A stretch of DNA of 64,000 nt from Phalacrocorax aristotelis (Eukaryota; Chordata; Aves; Suliformes; Phalacrocoracidae), in assembly GCF_949628215.1 (NCBI RefSeq), contig NC_134278.1, positions 44,783,191 through 44,847,190 of the forward strand. The letters are read 5' to 3'. The translations under genes and the position numbers were made by a program. The stretch's first letter is position 1. Each line of letters opens with the position of its first letter. The notes under the pieces were generated by a model. That model did not search any database and was not told the DNA's origin. It saw nothing but the letters and a program-made list of their open reading frames with translations. This document shows, piece after piece, positions 34,744-48,199 of the stretch.

Positions 34744-37700
34744 TGTTTTCATTGTTTTCTTGTAGTACCTCATTTCTTGCCTCTAAGTTTAGATTGCAAG
34801 GTCTCTGGTAAAACCACTGTTGTGTTTTTCTGTGCTTGTAGAGACCACCAAACAGAGGGCTTTTAGGTCTTAATGCAATGAAGAATCATAACAGTAGTAA
34901 TACAAATAATGTGTGCAGTTAATAATTTGAACTGCTACCTTTTTAATTCCTAGTAACACAGACAGCCTTTTCAACCCCTGACAACTTCTTTGCAATAGAA
35001 TTCCATCTGGATCCCAGGAAGTTGACAGGTTAGGGTATTGGGAAACTGAAAAAAAAAAAAGGGGCCAAATACAAGCAAAGTAGAACTGATCCTCAAAATA
35101 TTTCTGTTCAGTGCTCTCTATTTATTATCTTTGCTTCTTCCATGTAATACTTCATCAAAAAGACCCTAGGTCCAATAACTCTTGCTGAAAGCTTTTTGGC
35201 TCTTGGGTACCTAAGTAGTTTCTGGGGTGTGGTACACAGCGGTAATACAGGCCCTGTAGGTATGGCTGAAGGACTGTATCAGTCCAGCTGCAAACTGAGG
35301 GTATTTTTACTAGAAGAAATAGATTTGGCTGAGAGTAGCTGTGGTGGAGCAAAAAATTTATGTGGAGAAGAGAGTTTATAAAGCTGCGGTGGGGGCACCA
35401 CAATGCAAAGAGGGGTTGGGATGTTGAAAGGCAATGCAAGTTGCCAGCACAGGGACTGGCAAGTAGATCCATGAAGGGTTGCTGGACAAACAGGGGCATA
35501 GAAATGTGACTGAAATAAGTAGGACTCTAAGAGCTATGAGCTCTTGACGATAAATGTGTATAGGGTTTAGAATCAAAGCCAGTCTGGGAGAAGACTACAG
35601 AGACTAGGCAACATCAAGGAGGAATTTGTTCAAAGTATGACAGGGAAAAGATGATGCACAATCCTGGAAAGAACCAGTGCTTTTAAGATGTTGTGATACA
35701 CACATAGTCTAGATTTTGGAGGAAGGGTTTCTGTCTATCAGCATTTGGTGTACTCTGTGTTACTAGTATCAAACATGAAGAGATACTCGGGGAAGCGGAA
35801 GGCACAACTCTGCAATCCAATATGAAGCGTAGCAGGAACCTCTGGCTAAAACATATCACAAACTTTTTGGTGCAGAAGTTTTAAAAACAGAATATCTGCT
35901 TTACCGCCACTGCTTGGATTTGTAGTTGACAGTATTTGAATGAAGGCGGTTAATTAGAAAAGAATATAATACTGTAAGGCCAGCTACCATTCTCCAACTC
36001 ATGCTGTCTAATGCTGGGAAACAAGACTGTGCTCCTGCTTTGCTGGTTAGCAAAGCTCTTTTTCTCATGGCTTGTCCAGAGGCTATAAATTTAAAAAGCA
36101 TATCGATGATCCCTGTGGATATGAATGTGGACATCACACAGAGGCACTCTGAGTGTAAACCACATTTTCAAATAGGTGTCTAAGAAGCAAAATAGCTGGC
36201 TTTAACCAGTGTAATTTGAGAATTACAATAACCATTCAAGAAAGTATGTCTCCAATAAACTTCATCTGTGGTTTCCACAAGCATATTTTTTGCCCATTCT
36301 TCTCTCATCTCAGTAATATTTCCTTTTCATTTTCTCAATGTTTTGTGCTCTTTGCCTCAGTGTAACCTGCCAAAAAGAAAATTTTGTATGACTGTTGGAT
36401 GCTTAGCATGACTTGAAAGATTTCGAATTAAAAAATCTGTTGTTTTTCTTCCCCCTCTGTATTTTGTAGTAATATTTATGTAGTGGAAGAAAAAAGTGCC
36501 CTGCGTATCTCAGGTCCTCATTTAGCAACTAATTTCAGTAACTCAGTTCATCCTTGTATCTCCATTCCTCAACTGTGTAATAGAGAAGGAAATATTACTA
36601 CTTTTTGCAGAATCTAAAGTTCAAATCTCTTTGGACCATATTACTTTTAATGCAGGTTTTCTCTTTTAGTATGTCATTAAAGCACACCAGTGACATCATA
36701 CTCTCATTTAAAGTATCTGGGAGGCTCCTAGATACTCCAGGACTTGAGCAAATGTATAAAAACAAGTAGTTATGAACAAGTGTGGTGATTAACAAATGTT
36801 TCCAATGGTCAATGAAAAGGAGTTCTGTTGAGCGTCTGTCTAGTGAGATTCCTGAAAGGAGGTGGGGAAAGAGCTGATTTGTAAAATGAAACAGGAACAG
36901 TCTGTGGAAGGGGTCATTTAGTATACTGCCTGAGAAACATCTTTTACACACAGCATCTTTTTATAATTGGAGTGTATTTCTAGATTTGCAGGGGAAATTT
37001 TTCAAAATACTCATTCTTAAAAGGAGCTCTGCATTGAGGTCTTCAAATTTGAACTGAATTTTTTATTTTCCTTTTATTTATTATTTATTTTAGGTCATCA
37101 CTGCTCTGTTGATCTTTTGCACACACCTTTATCGTGATTTTGCATTGCTCTGTTTCTTAGAACTTGGTAACAACACAATCATATAGCCCTGAAGCTTTTC
37201 TTCATCCATTTAAATTTCATCAAACACGATACCTACTTCAGTGTGTGGCACGAGCTTGCCTGAACTGTGTGTCACAGAGCTACGTTTTAGGTCACTACTA
37301 AAAACGTATTTATAAAACTATTTTCTATTAGGTTTGTTGGGTTTGTTTTGGGTTTTTTTCCCCCTAGGGAAGAGTGAATAGTGAAGAAAGACAGACATTT
37401 CTCTTAAAGGGATTCCAAAACCCAATAGGAACCAGTAAAAACAAATACTTTTAAAAATACATATAGAAATCAGTACAGGTTGTCTGAAGACGAGCTGTTA
37501 GCCAGGACATTAAGACAAATGTATACAGATGCCACTTTTCATCAGCTGATCTCAAAGCCTTTGCCAAATTCAATGAGCTTAACCTTCCTTTTGCAGATGC
37601 CCTGGCTACCTAATTTGTAAAACATGGGTGTAAAATGATGTAATTTTTGTTTTGACAGCAACCACTTAAATAAATATGGCTGAAACTGACATTCTGTCTG

Positions 37701-40700
37701 AAGAGTTTGTAATAGTAAACTTTAACATGACTGTAAAAAGGAACTATTCTGAAATTTCTATCATGGAGAAAAATGGAGGAGTTCTATTCCCAGTATCTGG
37801 TATCTAGTCTTCAAAGGGCTAGGTCTGTATGATAACTGAAAATAATGCTACTGTTGTGATCCTATCTAGATGTCCATACTATGGTCTGAATATGAGTTGT
37901 ACTATCCTTTCTGCAGGGAAAGGTTTTATGAGATAGGGAGGTGATGATGGTGTCTGATGACTAGATCTGAAATCTCCAGAGGCAAATTTCTTCCTGGGAA
38001 GAGAGGAAAGGAGGTTTGTCTGTCTGTCACTGGAGTAATTTTCCACTTTGCAAAGTGCTTTATACTTCATTCTGTCTATAGTATTTTTAGTAAACACACA
38101 CACACACACACAGAAGCTGCAAGGAATTGTAATTTTGTTTTATATTTCCCAGGTTTCCTGATTAGAGTTTTGTACTGTAGTTTGCCAGGTGTGCTTATAT
38201 GACTTAGAAGTACATTGAACTTTCCTTGTTGTCAGTCCCATATGTGAAGTTTAAGCTTGGAACGATGGAAGTAGAGAGCCGTGAGGGTAAATTGACAGCC
38301 ATCTCATGTCAAACTTAAACTACAGAAATGAAAACACATTATAATGAAAACTGTGTTGGAAAATGTATCTCAAATTAACTAGTGGGCATAAGTAATAAAT
38401 CATATCAAATTGCATGATGTATACGCTAATAGTTTTAACAGTAGTTACCAAAATACGGAAACTGCTATTTTTGAAAAATGAAAATTGTGCAATGGTATAT
38501 AACAGATTAGATCTAATAATTTCAAGTAGGTTGATAAAAGCTATAAAATTGTGCTATAATTATATTTGGAGCTAACCACTTTTAGACAACCTTATCCAGT
38601 AAAACTATACTCCAAAGATATTTTAATTTATCCGCTGCTCAGTTTGATGTGGTTTTCAGTATATGGCTATCCTTTGTGGACTAAATTAGAAAAATAACCT
38701 CTCCCAGTTCAACACTGAGTGCAAATACGAGCTGAATGTTCCAGGGGATTGTGGCAGCCCATCTTAGAGAAAGGACTGAGGCAATGGTCCTCTCTTATCA
38801 CTATTCCTTTTGGAAAAAATGCATTTTCAAAGGTGCGTTGAATGAATGGTATTTGTGTTTCACCAACGGACAAACTATACGTAGCCTTTGCAACTCTGAG
38901 CGTTGGCCTCACCCTTCCACTTTGATAGGAAAAGCTCTTGCACAGGTCCTTGTCCTGGTGAGTGAACAAATACTGTTCTTAGCAAAAACCCCAAACAAAC
39001 CCTAAGATCTGATCATTTCAATTTGTGATGAAAATTTGTAGTTTTATTCCAGTGTGCTAGACAGCTGCTCAGTGGAGCAGGTATTTGAATAATCAGATAT
39101 ATGAGAGTAGATTCTTCCTAATAGAAGGAAAGAGATCTTTTTTTGGTTTGAGCATAATGAACACCAGAAACAGTACTGTTGGTTGAAATGATGAAAATTG
39201 TTTAGATTTAAATTTTAATTTTTTAATGGAAGGTATGACATCATAAATCATGTAGAAACAATGAAAAAAAAGAGGCAGCAGGAAACTTATTGAGAGACTT
39301 GGAAAGGAGAATAAATGTCAATGCTCAACTGTCATTCAATTTTCCTGGTATTTACCAATAGAGAACACATCTATATTGCTCAGTAAAGCAGGTGGACTAC
39401 AAAAATTTACCAAGTTAGTGGATTGGAGAATTTATAGTAAAAATCTGGCAGATTATTTTAAAATACGTTTATTTTAGAGGTTTTAAAAAGTAACACCTGA
39501 TTTTTTTTTCTGTCTTCAAGTTATGAATATGCAGTTTGAGATACTTAATGTGACCAAGGTTTCTGAACCTTTATTCTCTGGAAACTGTTTCTTGTTTCTA
39601 AAGTTTTAGAATTCATGTTTCTGATTACTTTTAAATATTCTGATCTTGATTTTTAGTATTTAGCTAAGTCATACTTTACATATTCACAGGAAACCAGGGA
39701 GCATTTTTAGATAAATGTTGCCACTCATCTTTGCTAATTGAATCTCTTGTATTAGCACAGTGATATAGTCCTTCTGAAATCGGTACTGTATCTTAATACT
39801 TCTTAGAGCAAGCTATTATTAGCACTGGAATCAGCTAGATATACCAGATAATCATAGCTACACAAAAGCCACCTAGCCATTTTAAGTACACAGTATGATA
39901 ATTAACCCACAAGATTTTTCCTGACCCTAAAACAAGGGTCAATCAAGCTGATTATGTCATATTTGAAGTACAAAGACACTGGCTAGGGTCTCAAAAATAA
40001 TATCACTGAATTAGCATACTGTTTTGTCTGAACTGGTATATTGTACTTCTTAACACACAAGTTAAATTGGACACAGCTTTGTGCTGACGCAATACTGCTG
40101 TCTGCTTCTGCTTCAGGAGCTACCTTGATCCGAACAAATTTGTGCGATATCTTCCCAGTACTCTGCTGCAAACATGAACTGCAGTCTCTCACCATATTAG
40201 TTTTGCATAGTAGATTTTAGAAACCCATGGTTCAAAATGTTAATGCTTCTCAAACTACTATTAGTTGGGGAGGCAAAGTAGTCTTCTGTTTCACTGGTGT
40301 TATCAATGTTGATGAACTTACTCTTATTCCAGCTCAAATGTAAAGATTGTTAATAAAGTTAAGTGAATTGTCGTGCAAGGCTTAGGATCATACAATAGTC
40401 TGACAGATTTTTTTTTTTCCCCACAGAGATAACTTAGTGGAAAATAAATTGAAAAATGTCTGACCTCTTTCCTAATAGCTAAGCTTGGACTTCTGTGTCT
40501 TTCATCTTTCACAGCTGTTGTAGTTAACATCTTAACACGGCTTTGTTCATGAACACGTTTTGGTGCATCTGCTCATCTGTTCTTTCCTTTAGATAGTACA
40601 GAGGGTTCACTTTTGTAAGTAAGAGCATAGGACTACCATCTTTCTAGACCCTGTATGAGTCACCAGCAGGATAACCCTTTTATAAAAATATTGTGAAGAC

Positions 40701-40819
40701 AACTTCAAGTTCAGGAGATGAGCACAGTCTCAGCCTTGCACAAATACAAAATGCTGACTGTTGGGAGAATACACCAGGGAAAGAATTATGGTATGCTTGT
40801 TATGTTCTTCTTTTCCTTC
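34744..40819. other. Intergenic, no gene seen
   Basis: AT-rich desert. A CA microsatellite lies at 38,094-38,112. Short open frames (for example 35,155-35,499, 36,598-36,951 and 38,709-38,969) have no recognised motif, no splice pattern I could connect, and no repeat identity. Confidence 0.6.
38094..38112 (+). repeat. CA dinucleotide microsatellite
   Basis: About nine and a half uninterrupted AC units in intergenic DNA. No function apparent. Confidence 0.95.
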
Positions 40820-40905
40820 CCTTGGACTGCTCTTAGACATGCTGTCAGAGGCAGGATATTGAACTAGTTGGACTTCTGATCTGTCCCCATTCAAATGTTC
40901 TTAAA
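40820..40905 (+). mobile_element. Ancient CR1 3'-end remnant
   Basis: The order CTGTCAGAGGCAGGATATTG, AACTAGTTGGACTTCTGATC and TTCAAATGTTCTTA follows the tail of old amniote CR1 elements (…CAGGATACTGGGCTAGATGG, then …TTCTTATGTTCTT). It is short and much diverged. This call rests on remembered consensus order. Confidence 0.55.
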
Positions 40906-43900
40906 GCAACTGCCTGTTACGCCTAACATCTGATCCAAAGGATAGATAATTAACTTCCTAATACAAAGAAAACTGTTGCATGGTAGCAAAATGCACATTT
41001 CCTTACACATTGTACATTTCTCTAGCCATTTGCAGCACTTTTTGGCAGAATGTTAGCAAGAGCAGAAGATGGATAAAATACTTCTATTCCATACCATCTT
41101 TTGGACATTGTTTATGTGCATGATTCCTGATGATCAAGAACAGCAAGAAGTAGATTACCTGTCTTGGTGATTAAAATGAGACTTGTGGAAGTTTGGTGCC
41201 TAAAACCTAGAAAATAAGCCAGGAAATCAGTGCTCTCACAGCTACGTAAATCTGCATGTGCCTAAAACTCAGCACATATATATTAATATGATCTTAATTT
41301 TCATGAACATTTAAAGGTTCCTGCATGTAGTTACCCAATGTGCACACTACATGCTTGCTTCTCCTTAATATCTGTTAAAATCTAGAGATAAAGAAAGGTG
41401 GCACTGAAATGCTGCCTTCATCTTTGGGGTGTCTGATACGTTTTGGGAGAGGTATTCGGTACACTCCCAGTGCAGCTGGGCAGCACTAAGCTCTACATAA
41501 ATCCTTAAGTGTGGTCACATCTCTGTTTTCCTGTAGCCAGTTTTAACTACAGGGTTGTTCAATAGTGTGAGGCGGATGATTGGAGAAGGGGAGCTGGTGG
41601 GTATGGGGCTTTTTGGTACTGAGCCACTGTACAGTCAAGAATGTCAGATTCATAGGGTAAGGGAGAACAAGAAAAAGTGGCTGGCTGCATGCCAGAGAGA
41701 CAGAGGGAAGGGAAGGAGCAGCAAACTGGTCTGTTTGTATACTTTGAATTAGAGGTTTTTGGTTTAAGAAATAGTTCTGTAAGAGTAAAAGCATCCTTAT
41801 TTCCTATGGGTTTGTATTTGCGAATTGATATTTTAATTGAGTAATACCCAGGCTGCAGTATAAACTCACCCTTTATTAGACAAGAGAGAATCAAATTGAA
41901 GGAGAGGCCTTGACTGAGAAGTAGATGGTGCACTGCTAAGTAAAAGTTGCGTTCGCTTCATTTGTTTTTAGCTAGCGGACACCCTGTCCAGCTGCCTGCT
42001 TTCACAAAATTTGTAGGAATGTTGTATCTTTGAGACCTTTTCCCATGTCTCAGACTTAGATGGAATTGGTTACTGGAAGTGATCAGGAAGAGCTGAGCAA
42101 GGCAACAGTACTCATTTTTCAGGAAGCTATGTAAAAAGGAACAATAGTCTGTGGTCCAAGGAGCTTTTTGTTCTCTCAGAGTCTACCAAAAATGCAGCTA
42201 AGCTTGGTGTCTTAGTAAAGATATGATGTTTCTTTCATTTAAACTCATTTAAATATACTCATTATTTCTTATTCATAGAAATCTGATCCATATCCTGAAG
42301 AATCAGGTCAGATGCCAGACTTCTAGGAGTAACAGCTTCTGATGGAAAGCTATTACTGCTGCTTCTCTCTAGTCTTACCCTAGAAAACTGCACCACACAC
42401 TCTGCATTCTTATTTCCCTACTCCCCTCTGCTCTTCATATCTCTATTTTATGGTTTATAGTATTCCCTGTTTTATCCTTTTCTCAGATGATTGTTTTACA
42501 ATGGATTATTCACTTTCCTAGCTCCAAATAATCCATTCCTTTCCCTCGATACTTCATAATCAATGGCAAAAGAAATTCAGAAATTATTGCCAGGTAGACA
42601 TTTTGTGTGCTTTTTAAAAGCATCAGGTTTATTTTTTAATGGTTTAGAAATCTGTAGAATTTTTGGTTAAAATTAAGTCATTTCACATTATCTCTGTGTC
42701 ATTAATTTTCTTAATCTAGGAAAAGAAAACAAACTGGAATATGTCTAGGAACATGACGTGATAAATAGGAGAAAGTTGACAGTCGGTAGTAGTATTTTAT
42801 TAGAATAATCTTTGATAACAACTCCTCTGGTACCTGCTATATGTGCTCATGAATAGCCACTGAACTAACACAAAACATCTGCTGCTTCGACTGAATTTAA
42901 ATACCCCAAGCTGATCACCTTGTAGTGAAATTTACCAGTCGCCTAGGATTGAAATTCAGTCCTGATCCACTGAAGAGAATGAGACTCCACACTTCCAGAA
43001 ATACATGTCAGTAGATCATAATGCAGGAGCAGATCTTAAGTGTTAAACATTGATCATTTTGTAGTTATGTTTTACACAGAAGTTTATGGTTCAGAGGTAA
43101 AGAATACCTGTAATTATATGTGTAAATATGCAGGCACTGCCTACAGTGTAGCCCTCAAAAAAAAGGGCAGAAAAATTTGTTTATTTAAAATTGGATTCAC
43201 TGATACATCACAGACAGTATGTGTAGATTTTCCAGTGAGTAATAAAATATTACATACAAGGCCTGTTCATATTGCAGATTCTTCATGTTTTCTAGAATTC
43301 TTCACCTAAGCAACAATTAAGCAAAGGTTCTTTTTACGGTATCACAGGTAGTTGCAATTTGTTTAGGGGAAGTATTTTATATGGTATATGTTGAAAATAA
43401 TTTTCCAAGATAAAATAGCACTCTTACATACTTACACATTTTCTGTGATTATTCTTGCAGTATCTTTTCTTCTGATTATTGTCAGTTGTGTTTGACTGAA
43501 GCTTTTACCCTGATTCTGTTTATTCTGTAAAAAAAATACTATAATCTTTCTAGTTAGAAAACAAAATAACTGAAGTTCAAGCTCTTGGCCCATATGCGTT
43601 TGAAAAATACTTCTCTTATTTCTTCTGTCAGTGAAAGTGAGTGACTTATAAATGTTTTCTTCTCTGGAAATCATTGAGTGGACTTAGAGTTTTTCACTGC
43701 TTTTTTAAAACTAAGTGTAATTTAGACTTTAATGGAGAGTCTGTTTTAATTAATGAAATCTAAGCTTTCTGTTATTTTTCATCTTATGCCTTTAACTTTT
43801 CCAGTTTCTTATTAAAAATGATTTTGACATTATGATTTAAGAAATAAGGTTGTATACTTGCTACAATTACTCTTTTTGCTCTTCCAGCATTTCTTTTTCT

Positions 43901-46900
43901 AGCTCTTCCAGCCTGAATTCTTGCTGTGGGCTTGAAGATCAGATATATTGAAAGGTGATAACCATAAATCTTTTCATCTGTATTGGGATTTTATCTGTTT
44001 TAGATGCTTCAACACTTAGAAACAAATAACCACTATACTCTGTCAAAGTCTGTATTTTTTGAATCAGAAAGTGGAAAAAAAAAGTTTGCAAAGTTTGTTC
44101 TAATGGGAAATATTTCTAATATTTCTAATGGGAAATATTTAAATCCAGTTTGAGCTTTCATTCTTGAATATCATTAGCCCATGTGTGTGACATGGTTCTG
44201 TAAATCCAGACAATGAAATCTTTTGCAGAAAAGTAAATAGCTCCTATTGAATCATGGCTTATTAAATTCTCAGTTGTCTTAATACCATAACAGCTGGAGC
44301 AGACTTCAGACCTGACATAGGAGTTCCTGGGGCTTCTTATTGAAGGTGCTTCATTATTTTTATGGGAAATCTACATGGGAAACTTCAGACCCAAGTTTCT
44401 GCATTTGATAGAGTTGTCACAAAGGAGAAACTGTTTAAAGAGCAATTTGCAAGTTACTTGTTGTAGCAGTTTTAGGGACTGACCCAGACTTATTGCTATT
44501 CTTGGAAAAAAATTAGCAAGACCTCATTTTTTTCAAGTGTGTATATATGCAGGAATATATGCTAAGTATACATATTTGTAGGTCTGTGTATGAGTGTATG
44601 TGTTTGTGTATGTGTGCATGTGTTTTTGTATGTGTGTATGTGTTTGTGTATGGTTGGTTGCCTTGTTATTTTCTAGAGAGCTCTGCTTCCATTCAGTACC
44701 ACCCTCTTCTTGATTCATTTGCCTGAATTATAATGTTATTCCATGAGTAAGATTGTCTTCAGTCCTTTATATATACTTTATATTTTTGTATACTTTAAAT
44801 TTTTTTTCTGGATGCGCTTGTGTGTTTGTTTCCTTTCCTTGTCATAAGAATTGTTCTTCTGTAATAAGTTTATATTTTTTCCTGTTGATTTTATTATTTT
44901 GAATGCTTTATAAGAATCTCAGGTTATGATCCTGTGATCCATGAAAAACTTGTTGATCATATGTGCAGTTTATTCTCAAGCCCTCATCTTTTAGGAGAAG
45001 AGTTACGTACTAAAAATTTCTCAGGTATATGGCTTGCTGTTTATGTAGAAGATGTAGAAATCTGTTAACTGATAATAAGTGAGAAATACAGTATTCTGTG
45101 CAAATACTGAAAACGAAGAATGGTATGCATACCCATGAGGGGAAAATAGGTAGTACCCAGGACAATAACCACATGAAATCTGAGTTTTGTGCATTTTTTT
45201 ATTAATTGCATTGGTGGCTATTTTGGTGCTTTCCTTTTTCAGATCAGAAGTTCTAAGGGGCTGAGGAATCTGTCATATCGAATATGCCATTTTCTGACAT
45301 TAAGTGGTTTGTCAAAATTCCCAGCAAGCTTAAGAGTTTGGCTGGTTTTTCCTTATCCATTAGGTGTCTCCCTTTAGCATATCATTAGGAGGTTTTGGTA
45401 CTGTCATTTATTTTAGTATGTGAAAGATGTTTTAGCTTTTTTTCTTTCCATTTTAAACACACTGACTGTTTACATATACAACAGGGTTTTTTCCCCTCCT
45501 AGAAGCTGTTTTGTAGGTGTCCATACTCTGTCCCTTTGCACATTCTTTCAGATCTGTTAAAATAGTGTCGCTGAGTTTCAGGTTTGATGACAGCAAGGTT
45601 GCATCATCTTTCTTCTTTACTAAGTACTCTGTGCCATAGATGTTCTGAAATTGAAAGATGAAAAACTTACAACTTTCCCTGGCAAAGTGTTTCATTTTAA
45701 ATTCAGACTGAAAGTTTGAGGTTTTATTTTTTTTGTTATACAGTGGCTGGCATAGCTCCAGTACTTATCTGTAAATTCTTTTTTTTTTTTTTTTTAATTT
45801 GTTTGTTATGCTAGTAACTCCTTCCTTATATGTGAGTTGTTGCAACCAACCAGTCAGACTTGCTTCATTTAGTAACCAGAAAAAGTATTTATAGAAGAGT
45901 ACTATCTCCCTGTTCAATGGTAGATTTCATCCTGTATATTTAGGAATAACAGATCAGGTGTCTCAAAGAATGTGATCTGAAGTACAGTTTACAAGTGCAT
46001 TTATAAAAGTTTATTTATAATTATTCTTTAAATTACATGGAGTTATTTAATAGAATAGTATAATAAAAATATGGATCTTGTTAACACTGAATAATTACAT
46101 TTGGTGGGTTTGAGTCTGGATTCACTTCTTAAAAGTTTGCTTTTGTTTAAGCCAGGAAAACTACAGCTGCTTTTTTTTTCTAAATTTTTTTTTTGTGATT
46201 AGTCTGTTTAATTTCTGCTTGATCTCTGGTTGTGACAGGTGAGGAGAAGAACTAGAACACCTTTCAAGGTCTATTTTAGTATTTAGGGTTTCAGTCTGTT
46301 ATTGTGTTTAACTGTTTTATCTATGTTTGTGTCTGGTGTTTCATTCTAAGTAATGCTAGTTTTTTCAGTTGCATAATAAATGAGTAACTAAGACTTTTTT
46401 CACCTATGTCCAGTTTGTTAATTGCTCTTCTTTTACCTTTACTTTATCATTTTTGAGTTCAGGTGACCAAAAATCAGAAGAATTTTCAAAGACAGGGTTA
46501 CAATTCATATTATAATGGCATCTGTTTTTCATTCTGTTATCTGCACATCTTTCTCCATTCTCAAATGCTAGGAAGTTTTAAGGTAGGCCCTCTAAGCTAA
46601 TTGTGGCATTAATTAATAATTCTAATAAAAACAAAGTAATTAAAGAATTTTTATAGGTATCTCCTCTTCTCACATATTTAATATCATGTAAAACCTACAA
46701 GTAAAAACTAAAATAATCTTACGAGTTTCTTGATCAAGAGAGAATTCTCTTAATTAAAGAAAAATTGGAGAGCCAATCTACAAGTGTAGAATAAAACCTG
46801 TTACTTTTTTGCTGAAGAGGTACATAAAAAGAGGAGTATTCTAAAGAGGCTATATTGAAAGATGCGCTAAACTTCCTTCAGTATTTTATCTGTAACTATA

Positions 46901-48199
46901 TCTCTAAAGTTCACAAAATTATGCAGAAGCAAAACAGTGCAACTCTGGACAAAATGGCAGATCTTCATAGAAGAACTTAAAAGAAGGGAAATAAGAATAT
47001 GAAGAGGAGTTTGTTTGCTTTTTTTTTTCTTCAGCTGTGCAATTAAAAACTGGAGTTGTCACCACGCAAAAGACTTTTAAGTCCCACAATTGGGAGGTCA
47101 CAAAATACAGAGCTCTTTGCACACAAGAGCAATGAATTCAGTCTGATTCTATCGCTTATAACTTTATTATTTTGATCAATGCCAGGACTTCCTATACTTA
47201 AATATTTTTTGTCATCCCACATCAAGAGAAGTCAGAAAATGTTCAGTATTCCTATAGCCATACTACTTCTAGAAATCATTCTTCATTTTTCTGTCTGCCT
47301 TCAAGGGAGACAGCTGCCATACAGATTACACTTGCTATTGCCTGCTGAGATGTGGAATGTGCATGTGAAGAAGCAGCAGCCTAAAATTTGGAGGATGTTC
47401 CCACACTGGTCTGTGTGAGAGATGAAGTTTTGTGTGACCTAACTTTGCATTAAACTGACACAAAACAAAAATCAGCAGGTACTATTAAAAACTGTAATAA
47501 AATCCTGATGTGCTTTAAATTCTGCATTAGACTAGAACATCTAAAAGAAAAAAAAGAAAGCACAAAAAGCCCTACCTTATGAATAAAATTGTAATATATG
47601 TAAAGAGGAACAGAAAGTACAAAACTGAGGTCAGTACTATTTTCATTTATCTCTTCTATTTTGACGTTTTTGTTACTGCACTAGGAAATCAATAATGGCT
47701 AATTTCATTGGCAAGGGTTACAGAGTACATAGGGAGGAACACTCAGGATGTGTGTAGTTGCTTTCAAGGGCACTTTTAGTAAAATATATTTATTATAAAG
47801 TGAATGAATGGTTCTTTTTGTCTAATTGGCTCATATATCAAGCATTAATTCTTTAGAATACCCAATGTGCAAAACAAAGTTTGTGATATTGGATATACAA
47901 CAAGTATTTTGTTTATTTCAGTTATTTTCACACCCTCATAATGAATGCCTGTCTAGTAATCTAACCCCTTTCATAAAAATCATAAATCATAATAAATTTA
48001 ACTCAAAGTGTCAGTATAATACAGGAAGTGTCCTAATAACTCCTTGCTAATCAATAATGTTTTAAAATTGAATATATTCTATGTGCATCATCTGTGATGT
48101 AGTTTCTCTGAAAGAAAACTGCAGGAGTTTGTACTTGCTATAGGAGACGAACTAAGCATCTGGAAAGTTAGATGTATTAACTCTGGAGTTAAGAATGTG
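40906..48199. other. Intergenic, no gene seen
   Basis: AT-rich desert with a TGTGTATG-type repeat (44,584-44,652), an 18-bp direct duplication (44,098-44,140) and several poly-T runs (for example 45,780-45,796). Open frames are short and lack motifs. No mobile element recognised. Confidence 0.6.
44584..44652 (+). repeat. Imperfect TGTGTATG-rich tandem repeat
   Basis: Roughly 24-26 nt units built from TGTGTATGTGTTTGTGTATG and variants, repeated about two and a half times. It explains the histidine/threonine-rich minus-strand frame over it, which is not a gene. Confidence 0.8.
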
